Program-made: the position numbers and the translations under genes | In this document: positions 1 to 7,371 of the stretch, piece by piece | Position numbering within the stretch: position 1 is the first letter of the stretch | Layout: every line of letters starts with the position of its first letter | Assembly (NCBI GenBank): GCA_002751075.1 | Contig: NAOQ01000016.1 | Coordinates: 30,419 to 44,215, forward strand | Direction of reading: 5' to 3' | Source: Ichthyophonus hoferi | Taxonomy: Eukaryota; Opisthokonta; Ichthyosporea; Ichthyophonida; Ichthyophonidae | DNA length: 13,797 nt | The notes under the pieces: model-generated | Seen by the model: the letters and a program-made list of their open reading frames with translations, nothing else | Told to the model about the DNA's origin: nothing | Database searches by the model: none

Positions 1-128
1 TCTATTGTAAAACGTTCCAGAACATCCAGTGGGGTGCTGTCTACCTCTAACGAGCGTCGGGAACTTAGGGTAAGTCCAAGACGGTTCTTAACTCGAATTC
101 CGCAAGCGGTGCCGGAAATCCGCGACAT
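1..128 (-). CDS. Unrecognised coding region, partial; probable first exon (strand uncertain)
   Basis: This stretch is clearly richer in GC than the AT-rich DNA beyond it. On the minus strand it is open from an ATG at 128-126, with A at -3, to the window edge. It starts MSRISGTACG and ends near PLDVLERF, 42 full codons. The plus strand is also open in frame 1, from the window edge to a TGA at 133-135, ending EIRDIL; that would be the last exon of a gene entering from the left. A good donor-like GTAAGT at 70-75 also lies on the plus strand. I slightly favour minus: it begins with an ATG exactly where the GC-rich DNA begins, and more of its third codon positions are pyrimidines. I recognise neither peptide. 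On the minus strand the gene would lie downstream of APH1 in the same orientation. Confidence 0.38.
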   Translation of the reverse strand, partial: MSRISGTACGIRVKNRLGLTLSSRRSLEVDSTPLDVLERFTI

Positions 129-135
129 TTTATGA

Positions 136-979
136 TCCATACCAGTTGACTAGATAAAAAGCCTTTAAACAACACGTTATTTGAGGACGTACTAAAGTAT
201 ACAGCCTAACATCTGTAGGAGCTGAAATATTTCAATAATATCTAAAACAAAGAATTTTGAATACTCTGAGATTATCTTTTAAACATATTGACCTAAAATT
301 CACTTATTAAGGGTATTAGAGGTTTGTAGGCAATAGTAAATGTTTATATTTGATTTATTTATTTCATTAGCCTATATTCCTTCAGTAATATTACTAAATA
401 CATATTTAGGTACCTAATCACAAAGCCATTTAAGCAAAAATATTATAGTATATCGTATTATATCATACATTTTAATGAAATGTAAATACTGTTGGCCACC
501 TAGGAAAGCATGTAGAAGACGTCTTCCCATCAGTGTTAATGAGACTGTGTACCTCTCATATAATCACGCCATATCCATTTGCTCATTGGTCTTTCTGACC
601 TTTCAAAGAATATACATAGACTGAGTACGAACACGTGGAAAGTAATTCAGTAGCATTATTTGCCTGCACAATTATGGAAACAGACAGACCTACAGAGTAG
701 TAGCTTAAAACTATCGTAGGTTGAAATGATTATAAGGAAAAAATGCTATAAAGGGATCATGAAGAAAATTATCAATAGTATCACATTTAGTGCTATTACT
801 ATAAAATGAAATTGATCAAGTTAGAATATTTATTGCACATATAAGAGTGATATTAGAGTATTAATAGAGCTGGAAGGTTATAGAGGACAAAAGGAAATAA
901 AAAAAGATGATATCAAGCTATTCGACTCGCAAAAAAAAAAGCATATCAAACTAATAAACTGAAATAACAGGGTATACGT
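136..979. other. Intergenic/3' flank of APH1
   Basis: AT-rich, stop-rich sequence between the left-edge coding region and the APH1 stop codon. It should hold the APH1 3' UTR, with a polyadenylation signal at 829-834 on the minus strand. I see no exon, RNA gene or repeat of note apart from a short A run near 931-940. Confidence 0.6.
829..834 (-). promoter_or_regulatory. Candidate poly(A) signal of APH1
   Basis: AATAAA on the minus strand, about 150 bases past the APH1 stop codon, which is a usual distance for a short 3' UTR. It is the nearest canonical hexamer downstream of the stop. The hexamer is common by chance in DNA this AT-rich. Confidence 0.4.
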
Positions 980-1099
980 TTAGAGCTGAAGTAATCGTCT
1001 ACTAGCTATAACATAGCCAAGGATAACTAATATTCCAACTTGCAGGAAGAGAAGCAGCAATGGTATGCCACAGTTAATGCTCCACCTATTCATCAAAGT
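980..1099 (-). CDS. APH1: APH1 exon 6 (TM7 and stop)
   Basis: Acceptor ATCTTACAG, phase 0. It encodes TLMNRW, a hydrophobic helix rich in Leu, Val and Ile, and the basic tail ASRRLLQL, ending at TAA 982-980. The position and length match the last transmembrane helix of APH-1. The tail is shorter than in human APH1A. Confidence 0.87.
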   Translation of the reverse strand, partial: TLMNRWSINCGIPLLLLFLQVGILVILGYVIASRRLLQL

Positions 1100-3924
1100 C
1101 TGTAAGATATAGCCTGTGTTAGACTGTTAGGTGAAGAGGAAGTGCCCATCAGTCCAAAAAAAAATTAAAATACCTAATAGAGTAAAAAATATATCGTGAC
1201 AGGCACCCATAATCATGGAACTATAATGTATCATATATATCAATATATCGAGTTTAAAATAACATATATATACTAGTAACTATATCATTGCTAAGAGATA
1301 AAAACAAACTCACCAGTAAGGAAGAGAGTACGTGTGATCCAAAGACCAAAGATATGAAGACCCAGTTATTGGTGTTCAGCGAATTTAGTCCAATAACCAT
1401 CCAGGCTACATTTAACAACAAGAATGCATTGGCTGTTAGAGCTACATGAACGAATGAGTTAATTGTCTTTCTACTATATCGATATTAAGAATGGTTTGCT
1501 GCATTTACATCACCCATTTATATACGGACTACTGCAACGACTTTCATGCCCAAACATACTCATGGCTTAGAAACATTCCTCCACACTTACAACAATAAAA
1601 ATAACCGTTTCCTTTATTTCTGCTCCCTTTATACTTCATATTTATATATTCATAATCAATTCTTCCTTCACATCATTCCTCCATCTCTTCCGAGAAATAT
1701 TTAAATAATGTAACCATCCCCTAACATACCTATACCAAACTTAATAGCTCATCAACTGTATTAAAAATAAACACATTTCAATAAAAAAAATGCTTTGAAT
1801 GAATACGCACTGGGTAACCAACCAAAAACAAAAGTCCTACCGGATATAAGGAAATAGCTCATGTTAGGGCATTCAGGAGATTGGAGGGTCCCAGGGCCCA
1901 ATGCCTCCGCAAAAACCCCGTTAAATTGCATTAATACACTGGCTATTCCAAAGCCAAACCCCCCAACTGATTGGAGATTTCTAATTACCGAAAACGTCAC
2001 CTCATGTAGATAGTACTACGCTGGCGCTGTAAAAACTCTGTCGAAATCTTACATGATACATATATTACCCTTACTCCACAATTGTAGCATGCTTATTTAT
2101 TGTCAAAGGGATATTGATAGATCCACACCATAAATAGATTTTAATACACTTTTAAACCTAGAGCCAATTGCGTTCAGACTTAGAATAATGGATCTCTATC
2201 CAGGAATTAAATGCTAACAAAACCCATCAACGGATTTGTAGAATATAACGTAAATTGGATGATTATTGGTTAATTTTATTAGAAATTTACAACGGAGATC
2301 GTATATACAATTTCAATACATAAAAGAAGTATGTTTATCCATACTAAATGGCTGTTATTCTTGGCTATGCTTGTTGGGTTTAAGGAAGAGTTTATTGTAA
2401 AACAAGACATATCCATGATACCAGGTGGCGAAAGTGTCTTTTCCACAACCTTATGCTATTAAATATTAATACTATGGAGATGTTGATGCTATATCTAGAT
2501 TGTCTTACAGAATGTCATTCAATATTTGAGCAAAATCTATAACATTGCCCAAGATACAACGCGTATTGGCACTGGGCAATATAGTAATCAAAGAAGTATT
2601 AAGAGAAAATAATAGGCGAATGAGTCATGCTCATTAAATAAAAGCAAAAACAAAAAAGGAACAAGATATAAGAGAGGTATGAGAGGGGTAATTTATGTTT
2701 ATTATTGTGAATAAAGAATAAGGTATGCGTGAAATGAGGAGATAGCCAAGTACTGCATCGTAGAGTAATAAATAAGTTTAAAATTGACTTCACCTACAGC
2801 AACCTTCTGTCTGAAAGCTAATGAAATGTCTTGTAAGCCAAGTGATGACTTCAAAAATTGTTCAGATTTCCTGGAGAGAGAGAGAGAGAGAGAGAGGAAG
2901 AGATATGCTGTTAACAAAATAGATACATACAAACATACATATAGTGGGTGGGTAAGTGAAACAAAAAAGAGAAAGACAGAATAAATGAGTTTGAATATTT
3001 GTACATGAAGTAATGTAAGTATATAAGCACAGAAAAAGATATAGCAAATACGGCAACACAACAAGCACATTACACTGCTGTTAGAGTTACGTATCTCTTA
3101 ATTGAAAACTAGCGTTCCTAATAATAAGATCAACATTACAGTGAAATAAAACAGAAACAGCCAGAGTCAAATTAAATAAATAAGAAAGAAAAAGAGCAAT
3201 AAACGCTACACAACTATCAATAAACGTGCTAAGGTATGTGGTTGAACTGATAATGAAAACCACGATTATGTCAGGTAATGAATATTACATACATCATTGT
3301 TATGTAAAAGAGCCAACGAAATATTTCTTGGATTGTAACAGTACTACATATGATCCAAACAGGCACCTCTCTTAGGGGTGGAATAATAGTCCACCACAAG
3401 GCCACCACAAACAGAGAAATTAGCCAGAAGAACCCGCTGCATAAGATAAATATATAATTATAGTTATCTAGAATGTAATGTAATAAACATATAAATATAT
3501 TAAAACTATATTAAAACCTTACCATAAACATATAATAAACATATAATAACCATACAGTAGCCATGCAACAGCTATATATATATACACGTACAAATGCCTA
3601 TGTATGGTTGGCACATAGTTATATATGTTACATGCATGAATATATGAAGATGTATGTATATGGGTATATTTAAATGATTATGTATATAGACGATGCTGTG
3701 TTTATTATCTTGTATAATTCTCTTTAATGAATACCTTAGAAATAACATACAAATTGTAAAATAAACCTTCAAAACAAGACTAAAAAATATATATATATAA
3801 ACATTACTTCCCTCAAAACAAGAAGAATTATAAGTTGAGGGTCATGAATTATGTAACCAAAAAAGACTGTTGCAGCTGGCGAGAATGCTATCAATAAGCA
3901 ACCCAGTGCTAATATGACTGTCAT
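980..3924 (-). CDS. APH1: APH-1, gamma-secretase subunit (six coding exons)
   Basis: APH-1 is the seven-pass membrane scaffold of gamma-secretase, together with presenilin, nicastrin and PEN-2, in the endomembrane system and plasma membrane. Coding exons, 5' to 3' on the minus strand: 3924-3803, 3436-3293, 2870-2794, 1966-1841, 1441-1314, 1099-980. Splice phases agree at every junction and give about 238 residues, close to animal APH-1 proteins (about 250). Family landmarks in order are an N-terminal GCLLIAFSP (animal GCTFIAFGP), HDP before TM2, GFFWLISL, the IQEIFR segment, GFGFGIAS, EALGPGT, YFLIS, GSHVLSSLLT, and a hydrophobic last helix followed by a short basic tail. Oddities: the residue matching human His171 is Asn167, while the second histidine is kept (His193); the third glycine of the TM4 GxxxGxxxG motif is Val125; the exon 1 donor is weak. 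CDC26 lies head-to-head upstream. The start is the only suitable ATG, with A at -3. Confidence 0.92.
1314..1441 (-). CDS. APH1: APH1 exon 5 (TM5, TM6 with conserved histidine)
   Basis: Encodes LTANAFLLLNVAW, then NNWVFISLVFGSHVLSSLL, and ends at donor GTGAGT. Two in-frame acceptors lie nine bases apart, ending at 1442 and at 1433. The upstream one adds three residues and gives exactly the human spacing between the YFL..SA motif and the residue before xxW, so I use it. GSH matches human GSHLLTSGLTF. Confidence 0.88.
1442..1840 (-). other. APH1 intron 4
   Basis: 399-base intron, AT-rich, with no coding signal. It ends with two candidate acceptors nine bases apart. Confidence 0.7.
1841..1966 (-). 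CDS. APH1: APH1 exon 4 (TM4 with glycine motif)
   Basis: Acceptor CAATCAG, donor GTAGGA, phase 1 in and phase 1 out. It encodes GGFGFGIASV, then FAEALGPGT and NMSYFLIS. The EALGPG and YFL segments match the human DALGPG and YFL motifs closely, and this exon gave the first recognition of the family. Confidence 0.92.
1967..2793 (-). other. APH1 intron 3
   Basis: The longest APH1 intron at 827 bases. I looked for a further APH-1 exon and found none; phases match without one. No repeats of note. Confidence 0.7.
2794..2870 (-). CDS. APH1: APH1 exon 3 (loop before TM4)
   Basis: The acceptor follows a long CT tract, seen on the plus strand as GA repeats from 2874. The donor is GTGAAG. Phases are 2 in and 1 out. 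It encodes KSEQFLKSSLG then FRQKVAV, matching the KKADEGLASL...RQMAYV region of human APH1A that leads into TM4. Confidence 0.87.
2871..3292 (-). other. APH1 intron 2
   Basis: 422-base intron. Apart from the GA/CT tract at its 3' end it shows no structure I can name. ORFs here on both strands are low-complexity and unconvincing. Confidence 0.7.
2874..2896. repeat. (GA)n microsatellite serving as polypyrimidine tract
   Basis: Perfect GA dinucleotide run on the plus strand. In the APH1 transcript it is a CU tract directly before the exon 3 acceptor, so length variation here would sit inside a splice signal. Confidence 0.9.
3293..3436 (-). CDS. APH1: APH1 exon 2 (end of TM2, TM3)
   Basis: Acceptor ATGCAG before 3436, donor GTATGT after 3293, phase 2 in and phase 2 out. 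It encodes GFFWLISLFVVALWW, a loop with REVP, and VTIQEIFRWLFYITM. These match the GAFFWLVSL and VSVLLQEVFRFAYYKLL segments of human APH1A. The loop between the two helices is about nine residues shorter than in human. Confidence 0.9.
3437..3802 (-). other. APH1 intron 1
   Basis: 366-base intron, AT-rich, with repeated AAACATATAATA words near 3526-3550 and AT runs near 3570-3600 and 3786-3799. No coding signal on either strand. Confidence 0.6.
3803..3924 (-). CDS. APH1: APH1 exon 1 (TM1 and start of TM2)
   Basis: Starts at ATG 3924-3922 and encodes MTVILALGCLLIAFSPAATV onward to LIILLVLREV. To join exon 2 in frame the exon must end in phase 2, and the only GT that does so is the weak donor AT|GTTTAT at 3802-3801. 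A better-looking donor (GTAATG, 3807-3805) would break the frame. The exact 3' boundary is therefore the least certain point of the gene. Confidence 0.75.
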
Positions 3925-5151
3925 GTTGCTTTGTCACAATAATAAATAAAGCTGGTTGTAATGATGTACCATATGACCTTTATGTGTGTTGCCTTGGCAT
4001 ACACAATACCAGAGAGCCCCTTTGGTTTAGGGTATTCCTTATGTAATATATCTATTTTGCAACACTGTAATATATACCTTGTCCTGGTAAGTGTAATGTG
4101 TTAATGTATTATAATTTGTATTATGATGACAAGTATTTGTAAGAGTACTGTTGTAAGTATCGCAGTTATATCTGCTTATGACGATGTTTTCTTAACCAGT
4201 AAAATATACACTTTTTTTTTATTTGTGTATTCTAATACATATAACTTAAAGTCGAGTGAGAAATAATGCAAGTTATATATATATATATTCATTTATCTAA
4301 AATATATATAAAAATCGATATATTAATATAGATATAGATTAGTCTCTTGATATTTATGTTTTATGTGGATTATGTAGGGAAGCTTTTATGCACATAATAC
4401 TGTATTTATACAGGCCGTAGACGTAGGTATTATATTGTGATATACTTATGTATCTTTATCAAAAACGACTATATATCTTATTTATGTAGATATAAAGTAT
4501 TTAACAGATACAAATTAAGGGTAAGGCAGGAGTAGTATGGTACAAATACATCACAAGGATTTATTCATGGCATAAGAGTTCCAGCTATGTTACAAAATAA
4601 AATAAGTACTATAAATTTTTAATGATATTCTTTTAATTTAATGTCTTATCTTATAGTGAAATATATTACACGTCCAAACAGTGTCAACATATTACATATT
4701 ATAGGAATATAGCATAGCATTTCAAATAGCATAACGGCACAATAAAATGTAATAAAGTCGATCACGAAATATTTAGATCTATGAGCCAGATTAATGCCCA
4801 ATATGGTTATAATTATCATAAAATTACTGGATATTTCATTTCAAGTGGCTCTTGCATTGGCCAATTCTATGGGATAAAAAATCATATGCCTCCTGTAGAG
4901 TACGGTAAACATTCAATTACATAAACTATATTTTATTATATAATACAAACTGTTACGTATATTGTATAGTATAAACTGGAGTACCTGTATAAAGCAATAT
5001 AAAGTGTGATGTAAGTTACAGGTTATTTCTTATTTAATGTAAAACATTAAATACCTGTTATTATATTCTAATAACTATCACCCATACTTACACTACTCTA
5101 TACTATTACTATAGTTATATCTACCATCGTGTGATAACACATAACTTGAGG
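3925..5151. other. Divergent intergenic region between APH1 and CDC26
   Basis: About 1.2 kb separates the start codons of two head-to-head genes, so both promoters should be here. It is AT-rich with short AT microsatellites near 4274-4288. Visible elements are a palindromic CCAAT box at 4856-4865, a possible splice donor (CTG|GTAAGT) at 4087 on the plus strand and a plausible acceptor ending at 5113. The last two could mark a 5' UTR intron of CDC26. No further gene was recognised. Confidence 0.55.
4856..4865. promoter_or_regulatory. Palindromic double CCAAT box (NF-Y type)
   Basis: ATTGGCCAAT is a perfect palindrome with a CCAAT core on each strand, about 290 bases upstream of the CDC26 ATG and 930 upstream of the APH1 ATG. 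CCAAT boxes bound by NF-Y are common in promoters of cell-cycle genes and in bidirectional promoters. Binding is inferred from the motif only. Confidence 0.4.
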
Positions 5152-5211
5152 ATGCTACGACGAAAACCTACCCGCATTGAACTTACAGTCGAAGACATGG
5201 ATGAGCTAAAG
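5152..5211 (+). CDS. CDC26: CDC26 exon 1
   Basis: Twenty codons carrying the diagnostic MLRRKPTRIEL N terminus that binds the CDC16 TPR groove, ending at donor AAG|GTTAGA. Confidence 0.93.
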
Positions 5212-5661
5212 GTTAGAGGAACATACCGCTATATATTTAACCACATCATTTATTGTAATACCTGCATATATTTCTTGTTTTCATTTTTAGTTTGGGTTTG
5301 TAATTCAATGTGTTGTAATGGGCGTGAGTTAATTTGTTTGTATACTTCCATTGTGCATATCAGTCACTATAAATAATAACAGTCCAAAGGAAGCCAAAAG
5401 ATAATAAAAATATTGTTATACATATATATTAGGGTAGTTTAACTTGGAGGAAGATGAAAAAAGATAATATGAGAGGGAGACCTTAAGCATGCGTTTTATT
5501 TTTCTCATTACTTACCAACTACATTTGTATGCACCTACACATAACATACATATACTTATCAGTTACTAGGCCTTAGTCTGCCTTCTTTCTAATTATATTT
5601 TTACATGCACATGACCATTATACTTGTTTTTTTAAAAGGTCATATTTCCATACAGGCATAA

Positions 5662-5695
<34 letters not shown>

Positions 5696-6253
5696 GTACA
5701 TACATACGTACACATACAATAATATATTACACATACAATCGTATATAGCTACATATTGTGTCAGCTATGCATATTTTCTATCTCTTTTTACTGTTAGCAC
5801 ATCTTTAACGTACACATAAACATAACTTAGTCATAATCTCCCTCTCTTGCCTCCTCCTCAAATAAACTTGCTACACTCCCTAGCACACTTCTTTCCCCCT
5901 TTCATTGACTGGCACACGCACAGTCTTCCTATCTCTTTTCCCTCCTATATCCTGTTCACTCAATTTATCTCTTTGCCTCATTCCTCCAATTGCTTTACTT
6001 TCTTTTCTTTAATCTGACCATTATCACATAACCTGGCACACACACTTATCTATACTAACGCTTGCCTGCCATAGGCTCTATATATATATAATGGACTCAT
6101 CAACTCTTCCCACAGGCTGTCAGCCCGCCACCTACTACCATCCGGTCCCAGGATTACACCGAGGGAGAGGAGAGGGCTATGAACAAGGCAACAGTAGAAC
6201 ATCGCATAGGATATAGGCCAGGATCAGCCCCTCGTAGGGTATTACCTTTCTAG
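5152..6253 (+). CDS. CDC26: CDC26 (APC12), anaphase-promoting complex subunit
   Basis: CDC26 is a small subunit of the nuclear APC/C ubiquitin ligase. Its N terminus threads into the TPR superhelix of CDC16/APC6 and stabilises it. Exon 1 (5152-5211) encodes MLRRKPTRIELTVEDMDELK, nearly identical at the start to human CDC26 (MLRRKPTRLELKLDDIEEF). Exon 2 (6116-6253) encodes a Pro/Thr-rich linker and then HRIGYRPGSAP, matching the human DRIGYKPQPKP segment, and ends VLPF before TAG. The junction is AAG|GTTAGA to CCCACAG|GCT, phase 0. The joined protein has 65 residues against 85 in human; the shortfall is in the charged helix after the N-terminal motif. A missed small middle exon in the 904-base intron is possible. 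ATG 5152 has A at -3. Read-through of exon 1 into the intron makes a longer ORF that is not real. Confidence 0.9.
5212..6115 (+). other. CDC26 intron
   Basis: 904 bases. The middle holds a CA/TA microsatellite (about 5661-5716). The last 300 bases are pyrimidine-rich (5840-6060). A good acceptor-like TTTTTAG at 5290 is followed by two GT sites that could bound a 9- or 24-base in-frame microexon, but its peptide resembles nothing in CDC26, so I did not use it. Confidence 0.65.
5661..5716. repeat. CA/TA/TACA compound microsatellite
   Basis: Runs of CA, then TA, then CATA-like words inside the CDC26 intron. Confidence 0.85.
6116..6253 (+). CDS. CDC26: CDC26 exon 2 (terminal)
   Basis: Acceptor CCCACAG after a pyrimidine-rich stretch. 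It encodes AVSPPPTTIRSQ, then TVEHRIGYRPG, and ends at TAG 6251-6253. The exon is visibly richer in GC than its surroundings. Confidence 0.9.
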   Translation, partial: AVSPPPTTIRSQDYTEGEERAMNKATVEHRIGYRPGSAPRRVLPF

Positions 6254-6725
6254 TTGTGTAAGGCCATGCATGCTACTCAGATTGAGAATATGGGTATACA
6301 ACGGTAGTTTCATAGTGCAGAAAATATGATATTATCACTGTGTGGCTCTTTTATGTTTTCGTCATGAACTATTTCATCTGATAACGTTAATCCTTGGTTT
6401 ATTAGCCCTTGGTTGTTATAGTGATAGTTATAGAGTAATAGAAGTATAGAACTTGTACGGATAAACCAAAAGTAATACACTGTGCACTGCTAAAAGCACG
6501 CGGAATTATTGGAGGATCGTCCAGATAACCGTTGTGTCCTAGCAACCAAGACAGTCTAGACCAGAACACAGGAGAGTGATTGGTAATTAAAATTTAATAT
6601 TACTATAGCGACATTACATTGGGTAGACAATAAGACCAGGAATAATCTTGGGGTAGTCGTTAGCTTATTTCTTTTTCCATTATTTATTGGTTGGATAAAA
6701 ACTTCCTTAACTACATGTTAAGTTC

Positions 6726-6733
6726 TGACGTCA
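6726..6733. promoter_or_regulatory. Perfect CRE palindrome
   Basis: TGACGTCA, the consensus site for CREB/ATF-type bZIP proteins, 33 bases upstream of the ATG of the orphan ORF at 6766. In animals such sites often lie close to transcription starts. A weaker RFX-type site (GTGTCCTAGCAAC, 6534-6546) lies about 190 bases further upstream. Function is inferred only. Confidence 0.35.
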
Positions 6734-6765
6734 TTGTAGTTTTTCATTGATGGTAGGTATGAGGT

Positions 6766-7032
6766 ATGCAGTATTCTTTTAATAAAAAATGGTCAGATGA
6801 TTGGATAAAAGGGATACAACATAAAGATGCCTTAGCAGATAATTATTGGCACAAATTAAAAAAATTAAAATTACAGATAAATATCGCAACATATACTGGA
6901 CCGTGCGATGGTGATAAAACAAGTATCATACACCTATGCCCATATAATAAAGTACAAACAGTATACTATCTGAATGGTATTACTTGCAACATTCATTATT
7001 TAATTAATCTTCTTGCCCGGGACATTAAATGA
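6766..7032 (+). CDS. Orphan small ORF, 88 aa, hypothetical
   Basis: An uninterrupted 88-codon ORF from ATG 6766 to TGA 7030-7032, unusually long for non-repetitive DNA this AT-rich. It begins MQYSFNKKWSDDWIKGIQ and contains a lysine-rich stretch (WHKLKKLKLQ) and a more mixed C-terminal half (ATYTGPCDGDK, LCPYNKVQTVYYLNG). The composition is balanced, with three Trp and four Cys, not the low-complexity pattern of the repeat ORFs in this window. No signal peptide or membrane segment is evident, and I recognise no family. It could be a single-exon gene served by the CRE upstream, the last exon of a larger gene, or chance. An in-frame stop sits two codons before the ATG. Confidence 0.33.
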   Translation: MQYSFNKKWSDDWIKGIQHKDALADNYWHKLKKLKLQINIATYTGPCDGDKTSIIHLCPYNKVQTVYYLNGITCNIHYLINLLARDIK

Positions 7033-7330
7033 AAGGATTGGGTTTAGGTCTTACTACTTTCGGAATTCATTACACGTATAGTAGCATAGTTGGTATGTAT
7101 GCACAATACTAATGTAATATAGATGCATATATTGCAGAAAACAGTATCTTATGGTAGGTTTTGACTAATGTATTTTCGTGAACATTATCTGACATACTAA
7201 ATACATAAAAGATAAATTTCAAAAAAATAGAATTTAAAATTGTTGAGGCTGAATGGGTAACCAATCAGCTATAGATATGTTCATATTTAAAATCAACAAG
7301 CGATCAATCGGTGTGATGTGTTAAGTTGTC

Positions 7331-7371
7331 CTATAACTCCACATCAACATCCTCCGATATATCAGCATTAC
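7331..7371 (-). CDS. TAF1: TAF1 exon K (terminal, acidic tail and stop)
   Basis: Acceptor CATCACAG, phase 1. It encodes NADISEDVDVEL and TAG at 7333-7331, an acidic end as in other TAF1 proteins. Short, so less certain. No second bromodomain was found between here and CDC26. Confidence 0.62.

Larger units (their letters stand above)
6254..7330. other. Convergent intergenic region between CDC26 and TAF1
   Basis: 3' flanks of two converging genes. It contains AATAAA at 6781-6786 on the plus strand, AATAAA at 6688-6683 and 6403-6398 on the minus strand, a CRE at 6726-6733, an X-box-like site at 6534-6546 and the orphan ORF 6766-7032. None of the poly(A) hexamers is close to its stop codon, so the true 3' ends are unknown. 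Confidence 0.5.

Noticed and set aside
4000-4090. Short plus-strand reading frame ending at a perfect donor CTG|GTAAGT (4087)
   Set aside because: Could be a 5' UTR or first exon for CDC26, but the peptide resembles nothing known and the CDC26 N terminus is complete without it.
5291-5315. Possible 9- or 24-base microexon in the CDC26 intron
   Set aside because: Good acceptor, but the peptide (FGF or FGFVIQCV) has no counterpart in CDC26.
5131-5376. 81-codon plus-strand ORF taken as a whole
   Set aside because: Only 5152-5211 is coding (CDC26 exon 1). The rest is intron read-through and the start used is GTG, not ATG.
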